NCBI GenBank assembly: GCA_003131925.1
Contig: PKWC01000189.1
Location: forward strand, 1-17,445
Direction: 5' to 3'
Source of the DNA: Alphaproteobacteria bacterium
GTDB lineage: Bacteria > Pseudomonadota > Alphaproteobacteria > Micropepsales > Micropepsaceae
DNA length: 17,445 bases
Below, one piece after another: positions 7,688-15,264 of the stretch. The stretch's first letter is position 1, and every line of letters begins with the position of its first letter. A program made the position numbers and the translations under genes. Below the pieces are notes generated by a model that did no database searches, was not told the DNA's origin, and saw only the letters and a list, made by a program, of their open reading frames with translations.

Positions 7688-9094
7688 TCAAGTCACATGG
7701 TCATCCACGCGACATGACGGCCGCAACGAAATCATCAGCGCAAATGGTGCGAGCCAGATCAGGCGGGACTGGTAGCGGTCGTGTGGGCCGGAGAGCACGC
7801 CGCATATGATCGCATTGCCGACCAATGCAGCCAGGACAAAGCCCGGCAAAACTATTCGTCTGTCGCGTCGTCTTGAGATCGCGAACCCGAGAAACAGCAC
7901 GAGACCAATGAGCGACAGAGCGCCCACGATGACGTGCAAAGATCCCATGACGCGGAAATCAATTTCGCCGCGCTGCTGACGCGCTGCGAGATAGGCGCGC
8001 ATCTGACCGGGCAGGTAGCGCGCGAGCACGGGATAGAGAACCCACTCCTGCGGCTCGATCTGATCGCCGGTCCTAAAGCGGGCAAACTGCGTCGCAGCAT
8101 CGCCAATCGCGGCTTTGAGCTGCAAAGATGGATAGCGAAGGATCGCGTCCCGGACGATGCGCTCGGATTCGGCCGCAGTACCCGTGAAATGACCAAGGGT
8201 GAAAAAGGGGCTGTCGGGCGTCCACAGCCAGCCGTCAGCGGTGGGCGGCAACGAATCCCGATAGGCACAGAGTCTGTAGCCGGACTTTGGACAGGTGTCG
8301 TCGAGGAGGCGCATGACGATGCCGTCCTGGAGCATGCGCGCAAACACGAACGAAGCCCCTGCCCGGCTGACGAAAATTTGTCGCGTGAACTGGAAATTGG
8401 CGCCGACAATGAGCGCCAGTCCAAGAATACAAACGAACGCGGATCCCAGCACTCGCGGCTTCGGCCACCGGTGCGCAATCCCGACCACCCCCCGCGTCGC
8501 GACAATCAGAATGACGAGAAACCCTGCGAGAAGGAGGTGTGACGGATGCGCCGCCGCAGCGAAACCGCCGATCCCGACGAGAACGATTGCGCGCACGCGC
8601 CCGAGACGATTCGCGCGGAAGGCGAGCAGACAGATCGCGAGAACGACAAGCGCCGTAAAGCAGTCGGGCTCGATCTGGCCCACATACCAGGGAAGGCCGG
8701 TCACGACCACAAGACTGGCGCCAACGACTGCCAAAGTGGCCATCCTCAGCCTTGGAATTTCTGCGCGTGCGCATTGTGTCACCACGAATGCCGTGGCTGC
8801 GGCCTGGATCACCGCCGCGAACCAAAGGCTCGCTCCTGCTCCTGCATAGCGCAGGAACAGCGAATAGACGGGCGAGCGCTCCACCATGAAGTGTCCGCCG
8901 AGTCCTTCGAACACATAGGCGCCTGTGTCGTAATAGATGAGCGGAAATCCGTTCCAGAATGTCGCAGCAAGCAGCAGTGGAATCAGGAGTGCGATTGCGC
9001 CAGCTTCGCCCCGAATATCGCCGAGCGTGAGGTTCCACAGGCCGGAAATGCCGCTGGCGTTTCGTGCCGGAATCGCGTCCATGCCGGCGCTCAT
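7688..9094 (-). CDS. polytopic membrane protein of unknown function
   Basis: The ATG at 9094 gives 468 residues; in-frame starts further upstream would run into sdhC on the other strand. I count about ten hydrophobic segments, near residues 32-48, 88-107, 116-134, 143-159, 168-186, 187-200, 215-232, 385-406, 414-434 and 443-457. A hydrophilic region of about 150 residues (235-384) contains two nearby cysteines (Cys268 and Cys276). The first extramembrane loop reads NGFPLIYYDTGAYVFEGLGG and then MVERSPVYSLF. An acidic residue in the first loop, many helices and one large soluble loop resemble GT-C-type glycosyltransferases, but that is only a resemblance. It starts 79 nt from sdhC, divergently, so the two may share a control region. 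Confidence 0.75.
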   Translation of the reverse strand: MSAGMDAIPARNASGISGLWNLTLGDIRGEAGAIALLIPLLLAATFWNGFPLIYYDTGAYVFEGLGGHFMVERSPVYSLFLRYAGAGASLWFAAVIQAAATAFVVTQCARAEIPRLRMATLAVVGASLVVVTGLPWYVGQIEPDCFTALVVLAICLLAFRANRLGRVRAIVLVGIGGFAAAAHPSHLLLAGFLVILIVATRGVVGIAHRWPKPRVLGSAFVCILGLALIVGANFQFTRQIFVSRAGASFVFARMLQDGIVMRLLDDTCPKSGYRLCAYRDSLPPTADGWLWTPDSPFFTLGHFTGTAAESERIVRDAILRYPSLQLKAAIGDAATQFARFRTGDQIEPQEWVLYPVLARYLPGQMRAYLAARQQRGEIDFRVMGSLHVIVGALSLIGLVLFLGFAISRRRDRRIVLPGFVLAALVGNAIICGVLSGPHDRYQSRLIWLAPFALMISLRPSCRVDDHVT

Positions 9095-9113
9095 TCCCGT
9101 GTTACTCGTGCGG

Positions 9114-9141
9114 TTGACTTGATCGGCTTCACCCCTACACT
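9114..9141 (+). promoter_or_regulatory. candidate sigma70-type promoter of sdhCDA
   Basis: TTGACT (9114-9119) and TACACT (9136-9141) are separated by 16 nt, close to the housekeeping consensus. Transcription would start near 9148, leaving a leader of about 25 nt before the sdhC ATG. It fills the 79-nt divergent gap with the membrane protein gene. It is the best promoter match I see in the window, but was found by eye only. Confidence 0.55.
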
Positions 9142-9173
9142 CCGCGTCGGCTCGACATTTCGGTGATCTCTCC

Positions 9174-9590
9174 ATGGCGGAACAGGCCAGACCCACGGCA
9201 ACCTCGCGCCCGATTTCGCCTCATATGCAGATCTATCGCTGGCCGGTGACGATGGCCACATCGATCGTGCATCGCGCCACCGGACTCGCCCTCGCCGCAG
9301 GCACGCTTCTTGTCGCCTGGTGGCTGATAGCCATCGCCACCGGGCCTCACGCCTACAATCTTTTCTCGATGGTCGCACGCAGCCTTGGCGGACAGATCGT
9401 GTTGTTCGGGTTCGTGTGGTCTCTCGCCTTTCATCTTTTCAATGGCTTGCGGCACCTCGGCTGGGATTCGGGATTTGGTTTCGAGGTTCGCACCGCGAAC
9501 CGAACCGGCGTCGGAGCCGTCGCACTGTCGTTGCTCGCCGCCATTGCCGTGTTCGCATACGCCTATCTGGAAAAAGGAGTGTACATTTGA
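9174..9590 (+). CDS. sdhC: succinate dehydrogenase cytochrome b556 subunit
   Basis: This 138-residue membrane anchor binds heme b and contributes to the ubiquinone site of complex II. The SdhC signature is clear: RPISPHMQIYRWPVTMATSI with HRATG at residues 33-37. The second motif, HLFNGLRHLGWD, has His87 and His94; His87 aligns with the E. coli heme ligand His84. Three transmembrane helices lie at about residues 28-55, 68-92 and 112-135. The TGA stop overlaps the sdhD start codon (TTGA). It heads a three-gene sdhC-sdhD-sdhA unit behind the promoter at 9114-9141. Confidence 0.97.
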   Translation: MAEQARPTATSRPISPHMQIYRWPVTMATSIVHRATGLALAAGTLLVAWWLIAIATGPHAYNLFSMVARSLGGQIVLFGFVWSLAFHLFNGLRHLGWDSGFGFEVRTANRTGVGAVALSLLAAIAVFAYAYLEKGVYI

Positions 9591-9961
9591 GCGCGCAGAC
9601 GCCGATCGCGCGTGTCGAAGGTCTGGGAGCTTCGCATTCCGGCACGAGTCATTTCTGGCGGCAGAGGGTCAGCGCACTGGCGCTTGTGCCGCTCTCGATA
9701 TGGTTCGTCTGCATGGCGCTTTCCCTCATCGGCGCCCATCGTTACGAGGCGATCGCATTTCTCTCTGGACCCGTAAACGCAATTCTCATGGCGCTCTTCA
9801 TCATCGCCGCGCTCCATCACATGGTGCTGGGCGTCCAGGTCGTGATCGAGGATTACGTACATGGTGAGGGACCTAAAATCGCGCTGCTCGTGTCGAACCA
9901 GTTCTTCGCATGGCTTGTCGGCGCCGCCTGCCTGTTCGCGCTCGTGAAAATCGCACTCTGA
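9587..9961 (+). CDS. sdhD: succinate dehydrogenase hydrophobic membrane anchor subunit (TTG start)
   Basis: This 124-residue second membrane anchor of complex II starts at a TTG overlapping the sdhC stop. AAGGAG at 9574-9579, seven bases before the TTG, decides this start; no suitable ATG or GTG is in place. The family pattern is present: SHFWRQRVSALALVPLSIWF in the first helix, then HHMVLGVQVVIEDYVHGEG. There His78 aligns with the E. coli heme ligand His71, and Asp89-Tyr90 with the quinone-site residues. Three transmembrane helices are expected at about 28-48, 62-86 and 100-120. sdhA begins one base after its stop. Confidence 0.95.
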   Translation: MSAQTPIARVEGLGASHSGTSHFWRQRVSALALVPLSIWFVCMALSLIGAHRYEAIAFLSGPVNAILMALFIIAALHHMVLGVQVVIEDYVHGEGPKIALLVSNQFFAWLVGAACLFALVKIAL

Positions 9962-9962
9962 A

Positions 9963-11759
9963 ATGCCGACTTCGCCCGCCTATCCGATCACCGATCACAC
10001 CTTCGACGTCATTGTCGTAGGTGCCGGCGGTGCGGGACTGCGCGCCACTCTCGAAGCAGCCGCGCGCGGATTGCGCACCGCCTGCATCACCAAAGTCTTC
10101 CCCACGCGCAGTCATACGGTTGCGGCGCAGGGCGGAATCTCTGCCGCGCTCGGCAACATGGGCGACGACGACTGGCGCTGGCACATGTACGACACCGTCA
10201 AGGGATCGGACTGGCTGGGAGACCAGGACGCGATCGAATACATGTGCAAGAACGCGCCGGAAGCCGTCTACGAACTGGAGCATTACGGCGTGCCGTTCAG
10301 CCGTACGGCGGAAGGCAAAATCTATCAGCGCGCTTTCGGCGGCATGACATCGCATTTTGGGCAAGGCATCGCGCAGCGTACCGCCGCTGCGGCGGACCGC
10401 ACGGGCCATGCCATCCTGCACACGCTTTACGGCCAATGCGTAAAACATGACGTGAACTTCTTCATCGAGTACTTCGCTCTCGACCTGATCGTGGAAGACG
10501 GCGCGGTGCGCGGCCTGATCGCGTGGAATCTCGACGACGGCTCGATACACCGATTCCGCGCGCACAAAGTCATTCTCGCCACGGGCGGCTATGGAAGGAT
10601 CTATTTCTCCTGCACGGGCGCGCACACCCAGACGGGAGACGGCAACGCGATGGTCCTCCGCGCAGGATTGCCGCTTCAGGACATGGAGTTCGTCCAGTTC
10701 CATCCGACGGGCATTTACGGCGTCGGCGTTCTCATCACCGAAGGCGTTCGCGGCGAGGGCGGCTATCTGACCAATTCGGAAGGCGAGCGCTTCATGGAGC
10801 GCTACGCGCCGAATGCCAAAGATCTTGCCTCACGCGATGTCGTCAGCCGTGCGATGACCATCGAGATTCGCGAGGGACGCGGCGTGGGACCGAAAAAGGA
10901 CCATATCGACCTGCATCTTTCGCATCTGGATCCGAAGATCATTCATGAGCGGCTGCCGGGCATCACCGAATCTGCCCGCATCTTCGCCGGCATCGACGTG
11001 ACGAGGGAGCCGATCCCGGTGCTGCCGACCGTCCACTACAACATGGGCGGCATTCCCACGAACCACATGGGCAAAGCGCTCACGCTGCGGAACGGCAATC
11101 CCGATACCGTCATTCCCGGCCTGATGGCGATCGGCGAAGCGGCGTGCGTATCGGTCCACGGAGCGAACCGGCTCGGCTCCAATTCACTGATCGATCTCGT
11201 CGTATTCGGCAAAGCGGCCGGCATGTGCGCGGCGGAAGCGGTCAAGCCGGGCGAGCGGCACGCCGATCTGCCGAAGGATGCCGGCGAAGATTCACTTGCG
11301 CGCTTCGATCGCTACCGTCACGCCAATGGAGGCACGCCCACCGCGCGGATTCGCCTGGCGATGCAGATGGCAATGCAGGAGGACGCAGCCGTGTTCCGCA
11401 CCGGCGAGACGCTGAAGAAAGGCCGGTCCCACATCGACGAAATCTACAAACAATTGCCGGATATCAGCGTGTCGGACCGCTCGCTCGTCTGGAACAGCGA
11501 TCTCGTGGAAACACTCGAGCTCGAGAATCTTCTGCAGCAGGCGATTGTTACCATCGAGAGCGCGGTCATGCGCACCGAAAGCCGCGGCGCGCACGCAAGG
11601 GAGGATTTCCCCGCACGCGACGACGCAAACTGGATGAAACACACGCTCGCCTGGCTGGATCCCGCGACGGGCTCGGCGCGTCTCGACTATCGCCCGGTGC
11701 ATTCCTACACGCTGACCAACGACGTGGAATACATTCCGCCGAAGGCGCGGACGTATTAG
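9963..11759 (+). CDS. sdhA: succinate dehydrogenase flavoprotein subunit
   Basis: This 598-residue flavoprotein oxidises succinate to fumarate in the TCA cycle and passes electrons to SdhB. The Rossmann FAD motif VVGAGGAGLRATLEAAARG lies at residues 18-36. His51 in TRSHTVAAQGG is the expected covalent FAD attachment site. Substrate residues are in place by alignment to E. coli: His247 in HPTG, Thr259 in LITEG, Arg291 in LASRDVVSR, His358 in PTVHYNMGG and Arg403 in GANRLGSNS. The C-terminal domain ends in ARLDYRPVHSYTLTNDVEYI. Length is normal. It is the last gene of sdhCDA: sdhB, normally next, is replaced by the convergent remnant of an aminopeptidase gene only 2 nt away. Confidence 0.98.
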   Translation: MPTSPAYPITDHTFDVIVVGAGGAGLRATLEAAARGLRTACITKVFPTRSHTVAAQGGISAALGNMGDDDWRWHMYDTVKGSDWLGDQDAIEYMCKNAPEAVYELEHYGVPFSRTAEGKIYQRAFGGMTSHFGQGIAQRTAAAADRTGHAILHTLYGQCVKHDVNFFIEYFALDLIVEDGAVRGLIAWNLDDGSIHRFRAHKVILATGGYGRIYFSCTGAHTQTGDGNAMVLRAGLPLQDMEFVQFHPTGIYGVGVLITEGVRGEGGYLTNSEGERFMERYAPNAKDLASRDVVSRAMTIEIREGRGVGPKKDHIDLHLSHLDPKIIHERLPGITESARIFAGIDVTREPIPVLPTVHYNMGGIPTNHMGKALTLRNGNPDTVIPGLMAIGEAACVSVHGANRLGSNSLIDLVVFGKAAGMCAAEAVKPGERHADLPKDAGEDSLARFDRYRHANGGTPTARIRLAMQMAMQEDAAVFRTGETLKKGRSHIDEIYKQLPDISVSDRSLVWNSDLVETLELENLLQQAIVTIESAVMRTESRGAHAREDFPARDDANWMKHTLAWLDPATGSARLDYRPVHSYTLTNDVEYIPPKARTY

Positions 11760-11761
11760 CG

Positions 11762-12549
11762 TTACTTCACCGCGCTGAACGCTGTCGCAATCTCGGCACC
11801 TTTTGCGGTCTTGAACGCAATACAGCGGTCGATCTGTTCTTCAGCCAGCGCGAGCGGGCGCGCCACCCCTGGCAATGTTGAAAGCTTCGGACGAAAGAAT
11901 CGAGGTCCGCGCGCGAAGCCTCGTCGCAGGCGCGGGCCATGACGCCAGGCAATCCAGCCATGGCGTCGGGCGGCAACCGCGTGGCCAAGGTGTCGTAATC
12001 TGCCTTCAGCCACGCCCATATTCGTCCACGCATGACCGCGTCGTTGGAACTCGAACGCAGCAAGGTGATCAGTTCGCCCGAGCACATTTGCGGCATGAGC
12101 GCGAGCCACCGGCCCGCATATCAGCGCCTGCTGGCGAACATATTCCTTTCCGGATTTGAGGAACGCGGTGACCAGCGCGTCCTCAAAGCTCGCGCCGCCT
12201 CCGAGTACGCCGGCGCGCAATGCTTCCTGCATCAGGTCCCGCGACATCCCTCCGGTGTCCAAGCCGTCCGAGCCAAGGTAAGCGGCTCGAGATAAATCGC
12301 ACGGCGCGCCTCGGCAAACGACACGTCGATCTCGTCGTGGCCTGCGAAGCGCGGCTTCGACGGATCGATGGTGAAGGCAACGCGATAGCTCAGCGGAACG
12401 ACATCGCGCGGCCGCGGTCCCATCGGAACCAAATCGGGCCCAGTCGGACCGGCGGCCTGAGACGACGCCTCATCGCCGCTCGACGCACCCCACCCCACCA
12501 CCCCGACCAGCAAGATGAGGACTGCAGTGACAAGATTCCGTAGCGGCAC
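11762..12549 (-). pseudogene. remnant of an M1-family aminopeptidase (catalytic domain deleted, frameshifted)
   Basis: A GTG at 12549, preceded by AGGGAG, opens a secretion-signal-like start (PLRNLVTAVLILLVGVVGWG). A typical M1 N-terminal domain follows: DVVPLSYRVAFTIDPSKPRF, then GHDEIDVSFAEARRAIYLEPL. Near 12270-12285 this jumps to the C-terminal ERAP1-like helical domain: DTGGMSRDLMQEALRAGVL and SGKEYVRQQALI. The frame then shifts at about 12110-12130 to continue as AGRWLALMPQMCSGELITLL and AVMRGRIWAWLKADYDTL, and shifts back near 11890-11900 to FRPKLSTLPGVARPLALAEE and QIDRCIAFKTAKGAEIA. The zinc domain with GAMEN and HExxH is absent. The locus is 788 bp, against roughly 2.6 kb for intact members. 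The two small shifts could be sequence errors; the large deletion could not easily be. Confidence 0.85.
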
Positions 12550-12595
12550 GCAAAAGCTCCCTGGTGATCCGATTCCAACGCTTCGCACCAATAAA

Positions 12596-12741
12596 TTGTC
12601 ATGGCCCGCGCATGCGGGCCACCCAAATGGATATGGCGGCCCAGTCAAAGGATCAAGAAAGTCCGGGCACCCCTCCGCTGTATGGGTTTCGGCTGGGTGG
12701 CCTCCCACGGCTTAACGGGGGGACCAGCGGGGCCATGACAA
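12596..12741. repeat. 146-bp element with perfect 11-bp terminal inverted repeats
   Basis: TTGTCATGGCC (12596-12606) is exactly mirrored by GGCCATGACAA (12731-12741). Just inside the left end, TGGCCCGC (12602-12609) and GCGGGCCA (12614-12621) form a perfect 8-bp hairpin around GCAT. The interior contains no gene. The left end shares GTCATGGC and GGCCACCCA with the hairpin at the end of the window, so both belong to one dispersed family. No target-site duplication is visible at the flanks. The element fills the gap between the aminopeptidase remnant and the enoyl-CoA hydratase family gene. It resembles small non-autonomous or REP/BIME-like elements. Confidence 0.7.
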
Positions 12742-12777
12742 TCCTTTTTTTGGATAGGAAGCGTTGGAAGCAGCACA

Positions 12778-13557
12778 CTAACGCCCCCGCCAGCGGGGCG
12801 GACGTTTCTCGGCGAAGGCGCGCGGACCCTCGGCAAAGTCATCGCTGCGGAACATGGCGGCGACTGCGGGATATTCGCTCTGATTGGCGAGGGCGTCGCG
12901 AACGGACGCTTCCGCAAGCCCACGATAGACCGCCTGCTTGGAGGCGCGCACCGACATCGGGCTGAGTTCGAGGATTTGCGCCGCCCAGCGGCGCGCCGCC
13001 TGCAGGGCCTCGCCGGCCGGAACCACCTCATTGACGAAGCCGAGCGCCAGCCCGTCGCGCGCGCTCACCCGCCTTCCGGTGAGGATCATGCCGAGCGCCT
13101 GCTTGACGCCGATCTCACGGGGCAATCTGTGGAGTCCTCCCGCCAGGGCAGCGAGGCCAACGCGAGGTTCCGGCAGTGCGAATTTCGCCGTTTCCGCTGC
13201 GATGATGATGTCGCAGGCGAGCGCAATCTCGAAGCCGCCGCCCATGGCAATTCCATTGACCGCGGCGATCAAAGGCTTGTCGAGATCGAACCTCCGGGCG
13301 ATGCCGCCGAAGCCGCTGTCCGGCATGGTCATCGTACGGCCGGCGGCTCGGTATTTGAGGTCGTCTCCCGCGCTGAAGGCCCGCTCTCCCGCGCCCGTGA
13401 TGATGGCCACCCACTGATCCGGGTCTTCCGCGAATACATCGAACACTTCCGCGAGTTCGCGGTGGGCCGGCGGATGAAGTGCGTTGAGCACCTCTGGCCG
13501 GTCGAGAGTAACGATGGTGAGCGGCCCTTCCCGCTCCACTCGGCAATATTGATACAC
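12778..13557 (-). CDS. enoyl-CoA hydratase/isomerase family protein
   Basis: This is a 259-residue crotonase-fold protein acting on a CoA thioester. The start is a GTG at 13557, with a GGGGAG purine run about 10 bases upstream; a TTG at 13623 is a less likely alternative. Motifs: TLDRPEVLNALH near residues 17-28, the oxyanion-hole segments AFSAGDDLKYR (60-70) and NGIAMGGGFEIALACDI (101-117), and LPEPRVGL. Glu110 and Glu130, twenty residues apart, match the two catalytic glutamates of true enoyl-CoA hydratases, so hydratase activity is plausible. The chain length and exact substrate cannot be assigned. It ends in a basic tail (KRPPRWRGR). It is divergent from the GYF_2 gene and stands alone, without other beta-oxidation genes nearby. 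Confidence 0.92.
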   Translation of the reverse strand: MYQYCRVEREGPLTIVTLDRPEVLNALHPPAHRELAEVFDVFAEDPDQWVAIITGAGERAFSAGDDLKYRAAGRTMTMPDSGFGGIARRFDLDKPLIAAVNGIAMGGGFEIALACDIIIAAETAKFALPEPRVGLAALAGGLHRLPREIGVKQALGMILTGRRVSARDGLALGFVNEVVPAGEALQAARRWAAQILELSPMSVRASKQAVYRGLAEASVRDALANQSEYPAVAAMFRSDDFAEGPRAFAEKRPPRWRGR

Positions 13558-13680
13558 CGCCGGCTCCCGCTCCCCTCTCAGGTCCTCAAAACAAGCTTGG
13601 CGCGGCCGCCTGGCGCCGCGCAAGTCTCAATTAACCATTTGAAACTAATCTGGTGCGGCAGATTGTGGATGCGTCGCTCA

Positions 13681-14253
13681 ATGCCGGGCTCGTGGACGAT
13701 TAGCGTCGCCGGACGGACCTACGGGCCTTATAGCGCCCACCAGATGAAGGCGTTCGCCGCCGAGGGCCGGCTTGGGCGCCAGTCGCTCGTTGCCCGCATG
13801 GGAGAGACGAATTTCCGCAAGGCTGCCGACGAGCCAGAACTGTCGCACATTTTTTCGCCACCTCCGCCTCGCGAGGGAGCCGTCGCGCAAAGCCTGCGGC
13901 GCGACAATCATGGCGGTGCGTTCGGGCGCAACGACACCCAGCCGCAAAGCGGCGAGCGCACGCACATAGTGATAATCGCCGATATGAAATCGGGATCCAT
14001 TGCAAGGCTCGAGGAAGAGATCGCCACGTTTGGCCCAGCTTGCCCGATTCTGCCCCAGGTCTGGCTGCTCGCGAGCGACACGTCGCTGACAAATGTGCGC
14101 AATCATCTCGTGCAGCAGCTGGGCAAGCTCGACATGCTCTTCGTCATCGATGCGACCAACGACAAAGCCGCCTGGTTCAATTTCGGGCCGGAGCTCGACG
14201 CGCGAATCCGCAAAATTTGGCGAACGGAAACAAAACTACGCGCCGCGAGCTGA
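13681..14253 (+). CDS. GYF_2 (DUF4339)-like domain fused to a Cas2/SinR-like domain
   Basis: From the ATG at 13681 the protein has 190 residues; ATG 13669 is also in frame, and neither has a clear Shine-Dalgarno. Residues 4-52 match the GYF_2 pattern: WTISVAGRTYGPYSAHQMKA, then a Gly-Arg turn and a strand ending near Phe45-Arg46. Residues 55-92 are a low-complexity Pro/Arg/Asn linker. Residues 94-181 look like a beta-alpha-beta-beta-alpha-beta ferredoxin fold of the Cas2/SinR-like kind: strand HIVIIADM with Asp101 at its end, helix IARLEEEIATFG, strand PQVWLLASD, helix LTNVRNHLVQQLG, strand DMLFVIDAT, then a GPELDARIRKIW helix. No CRISPR array or other cas gene is present. The function is unknown; GYF_2 domains are thought to bind proteins. 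Confidence 0.72.
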   Translation: MPGSWTISVAGRTYGPYSAHQMKAFAAEGRLGRQSLVARMGETNFRKAADEPELSHIFSPPPPREGAVAQSLRRDNHGGAFGRNDTQPQSGERTHIVIIADMKSGSIARLEEEIATFGPACPILPQVWLLASDTSLTNVRNHLVQQLGKLDMLFVIDATNDKAAWFNFGPELDARIRKIWRTETKLRAAS

Positions 14254-14514
14254 CAGTGCGGTGCAGCGGTCGCCTGGTGGGTAGAATCCGACCCCTTGGT
14301 ATCTGAGCTTAAAGGCCTGGCGCGTCACGCCTAATGAAGTTGCCGGTCACGCCGACATGCCAAACCTCGTTATAGCGAGTTGCGGATTCGCGACATTCTG
14401 CGCACTCCGCGTGCCCGCTCCCGGCGTCTCCCGCTGCGCCGCGCGCGAGCCGCTGCAAACGGCGGTTCGCAAATTGGCACTCAGGGATTCATCCGTCAGA
14501 ATTCGATCACGAGT

Positions 14515-15045
14515 TCACTCGAGACTCCTGAGTTGCGCGCGGAATCGCCGGTGGTTCTGCACATATATTTCTGCCGACACCTTTATCAGTGCGATCTGCG
14601 ACGGGCTCACTTCGCGAATTATTCGGGCTGGGGCGCCCAACACGAGCGAGTTGGCGGGAATTTCCTTCTGCTCGGCAATCAGCGAATTGGCGCCGATGAG
14701 GCAGTTGGGCCCGATCTTCGCGCCGCTCAACACCGTCGAGCCCATTCCAATCAGCGTGTTGTCGCCGATTGTCGCCGAATGGAGAATGACGCTGTGGCCT
14801 ACGGTCACGTTCGCGCCGATCTTTGTCGGAAGTCCGGGATCGGTGTGCACGACAGAATTGTCCTGAATATTAGAGTTCTCCCCCACCTCGATCCACTCAT
14901 TGTCGCCGCGGAGCACTGCGCCAAACCACACGCTTGCATTTTTCAGGAGTCTGACGCGCCCGATGAGAGTGGCATTGGGCGCCACCCAGAACTCTTCCGC
15001 AGCCGGAAATTCCGGCCGTGCATCATCGAGCGTGTAGATTGGCAT
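14515..15045 (-). CDS. gamma-carbonic anhydrase family protein (hexapeptide repeat)
   Basis: This 176-residue left-handed beta-helix protein forms trimers in its family. Hexapeptide repeats run from about residue 20 to 140 (ATLIGRVRL, NSNIQDNSVVHTDP, IGANVTVGHSVILHS, IGDNTLIGMGSTVL, IGPNCLIGANSLI). The three metal-binding histidines are His67, His84 and His89. The usual C-terminal motif VLGAPARIIREVS is present and is followed by a helix. Members hydrate CO2 or act as metal-dependent structural or acyl-carnitine-type proteins; activity cannot be judged from the ligands alone. I chose the ATG at 15045 (MPIYTLDD), with a weak GGAAA upstream; ATG 15060 would add five residues. It is convergent with the GYF_2 gene and divergent from the phoH-like gene. 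Confidence 0.93.
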   Translation of the reverse strand: MPIYTLDDARPEFPAAEEFWVAPNATLIGRVRLLKNASVWFGAVLRGDNEWIEVGENSNIQDNSVVHTDPGLPTKIGANVTVGHSVILHSATIGDNTLIGMGSTVLSGAKIGPNCLIGANSLIAEQKEIPANSLVLGAPARIIREVSPSQIALIKVSAEIYVQNHRRFRAQLRSLE

Positions 15046-15264
15046 GTTCGGTTTCCGCATCGGACAAAGAGAGAGTGCGCGAGTAAATCAGCGCCTTCAA
15101 GCGCCGTTCCATGGCGCTGGAAAAAAACGGACGGAGCACGCGACGCAGAGCCGAAAACGCGCTAGCCTCGATTCGCGCACTGAGTCGCAATCGGGGGCAC
15201 TATCTGTGCGGGACCATTCGTCGCCGCGAATTACTTCCCCGAGCCTTTCCGGGTACCGGCTGTC

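Noticed and set aside
12976..13680. Upstream extension of the GYF_2 gene across the crotonase gene
   Set aside because: The frame is open only as the antisense of the crotonase gene; the domain similarity starts right after ATG 13681.
13681..14253. A CRISPR-Cas locus around the Cas2-like domain
   Set aside because: No direct-repeat array and no cas1 or other cas gene anywhere in the window; Cas2-like folds occur widely outside CRISPR.
14254..14514. Possible gene or tRNA in the convergent gap after the GYF_2 gene
   Set aside because: A GGATTCTACCC-like stretch on the minus strand resembles a T-arm only loosely and no cloverleaf can be built. The plus-strand frame here is the antisense of the carbonic anhydrase gene. 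I see nothing supportable.
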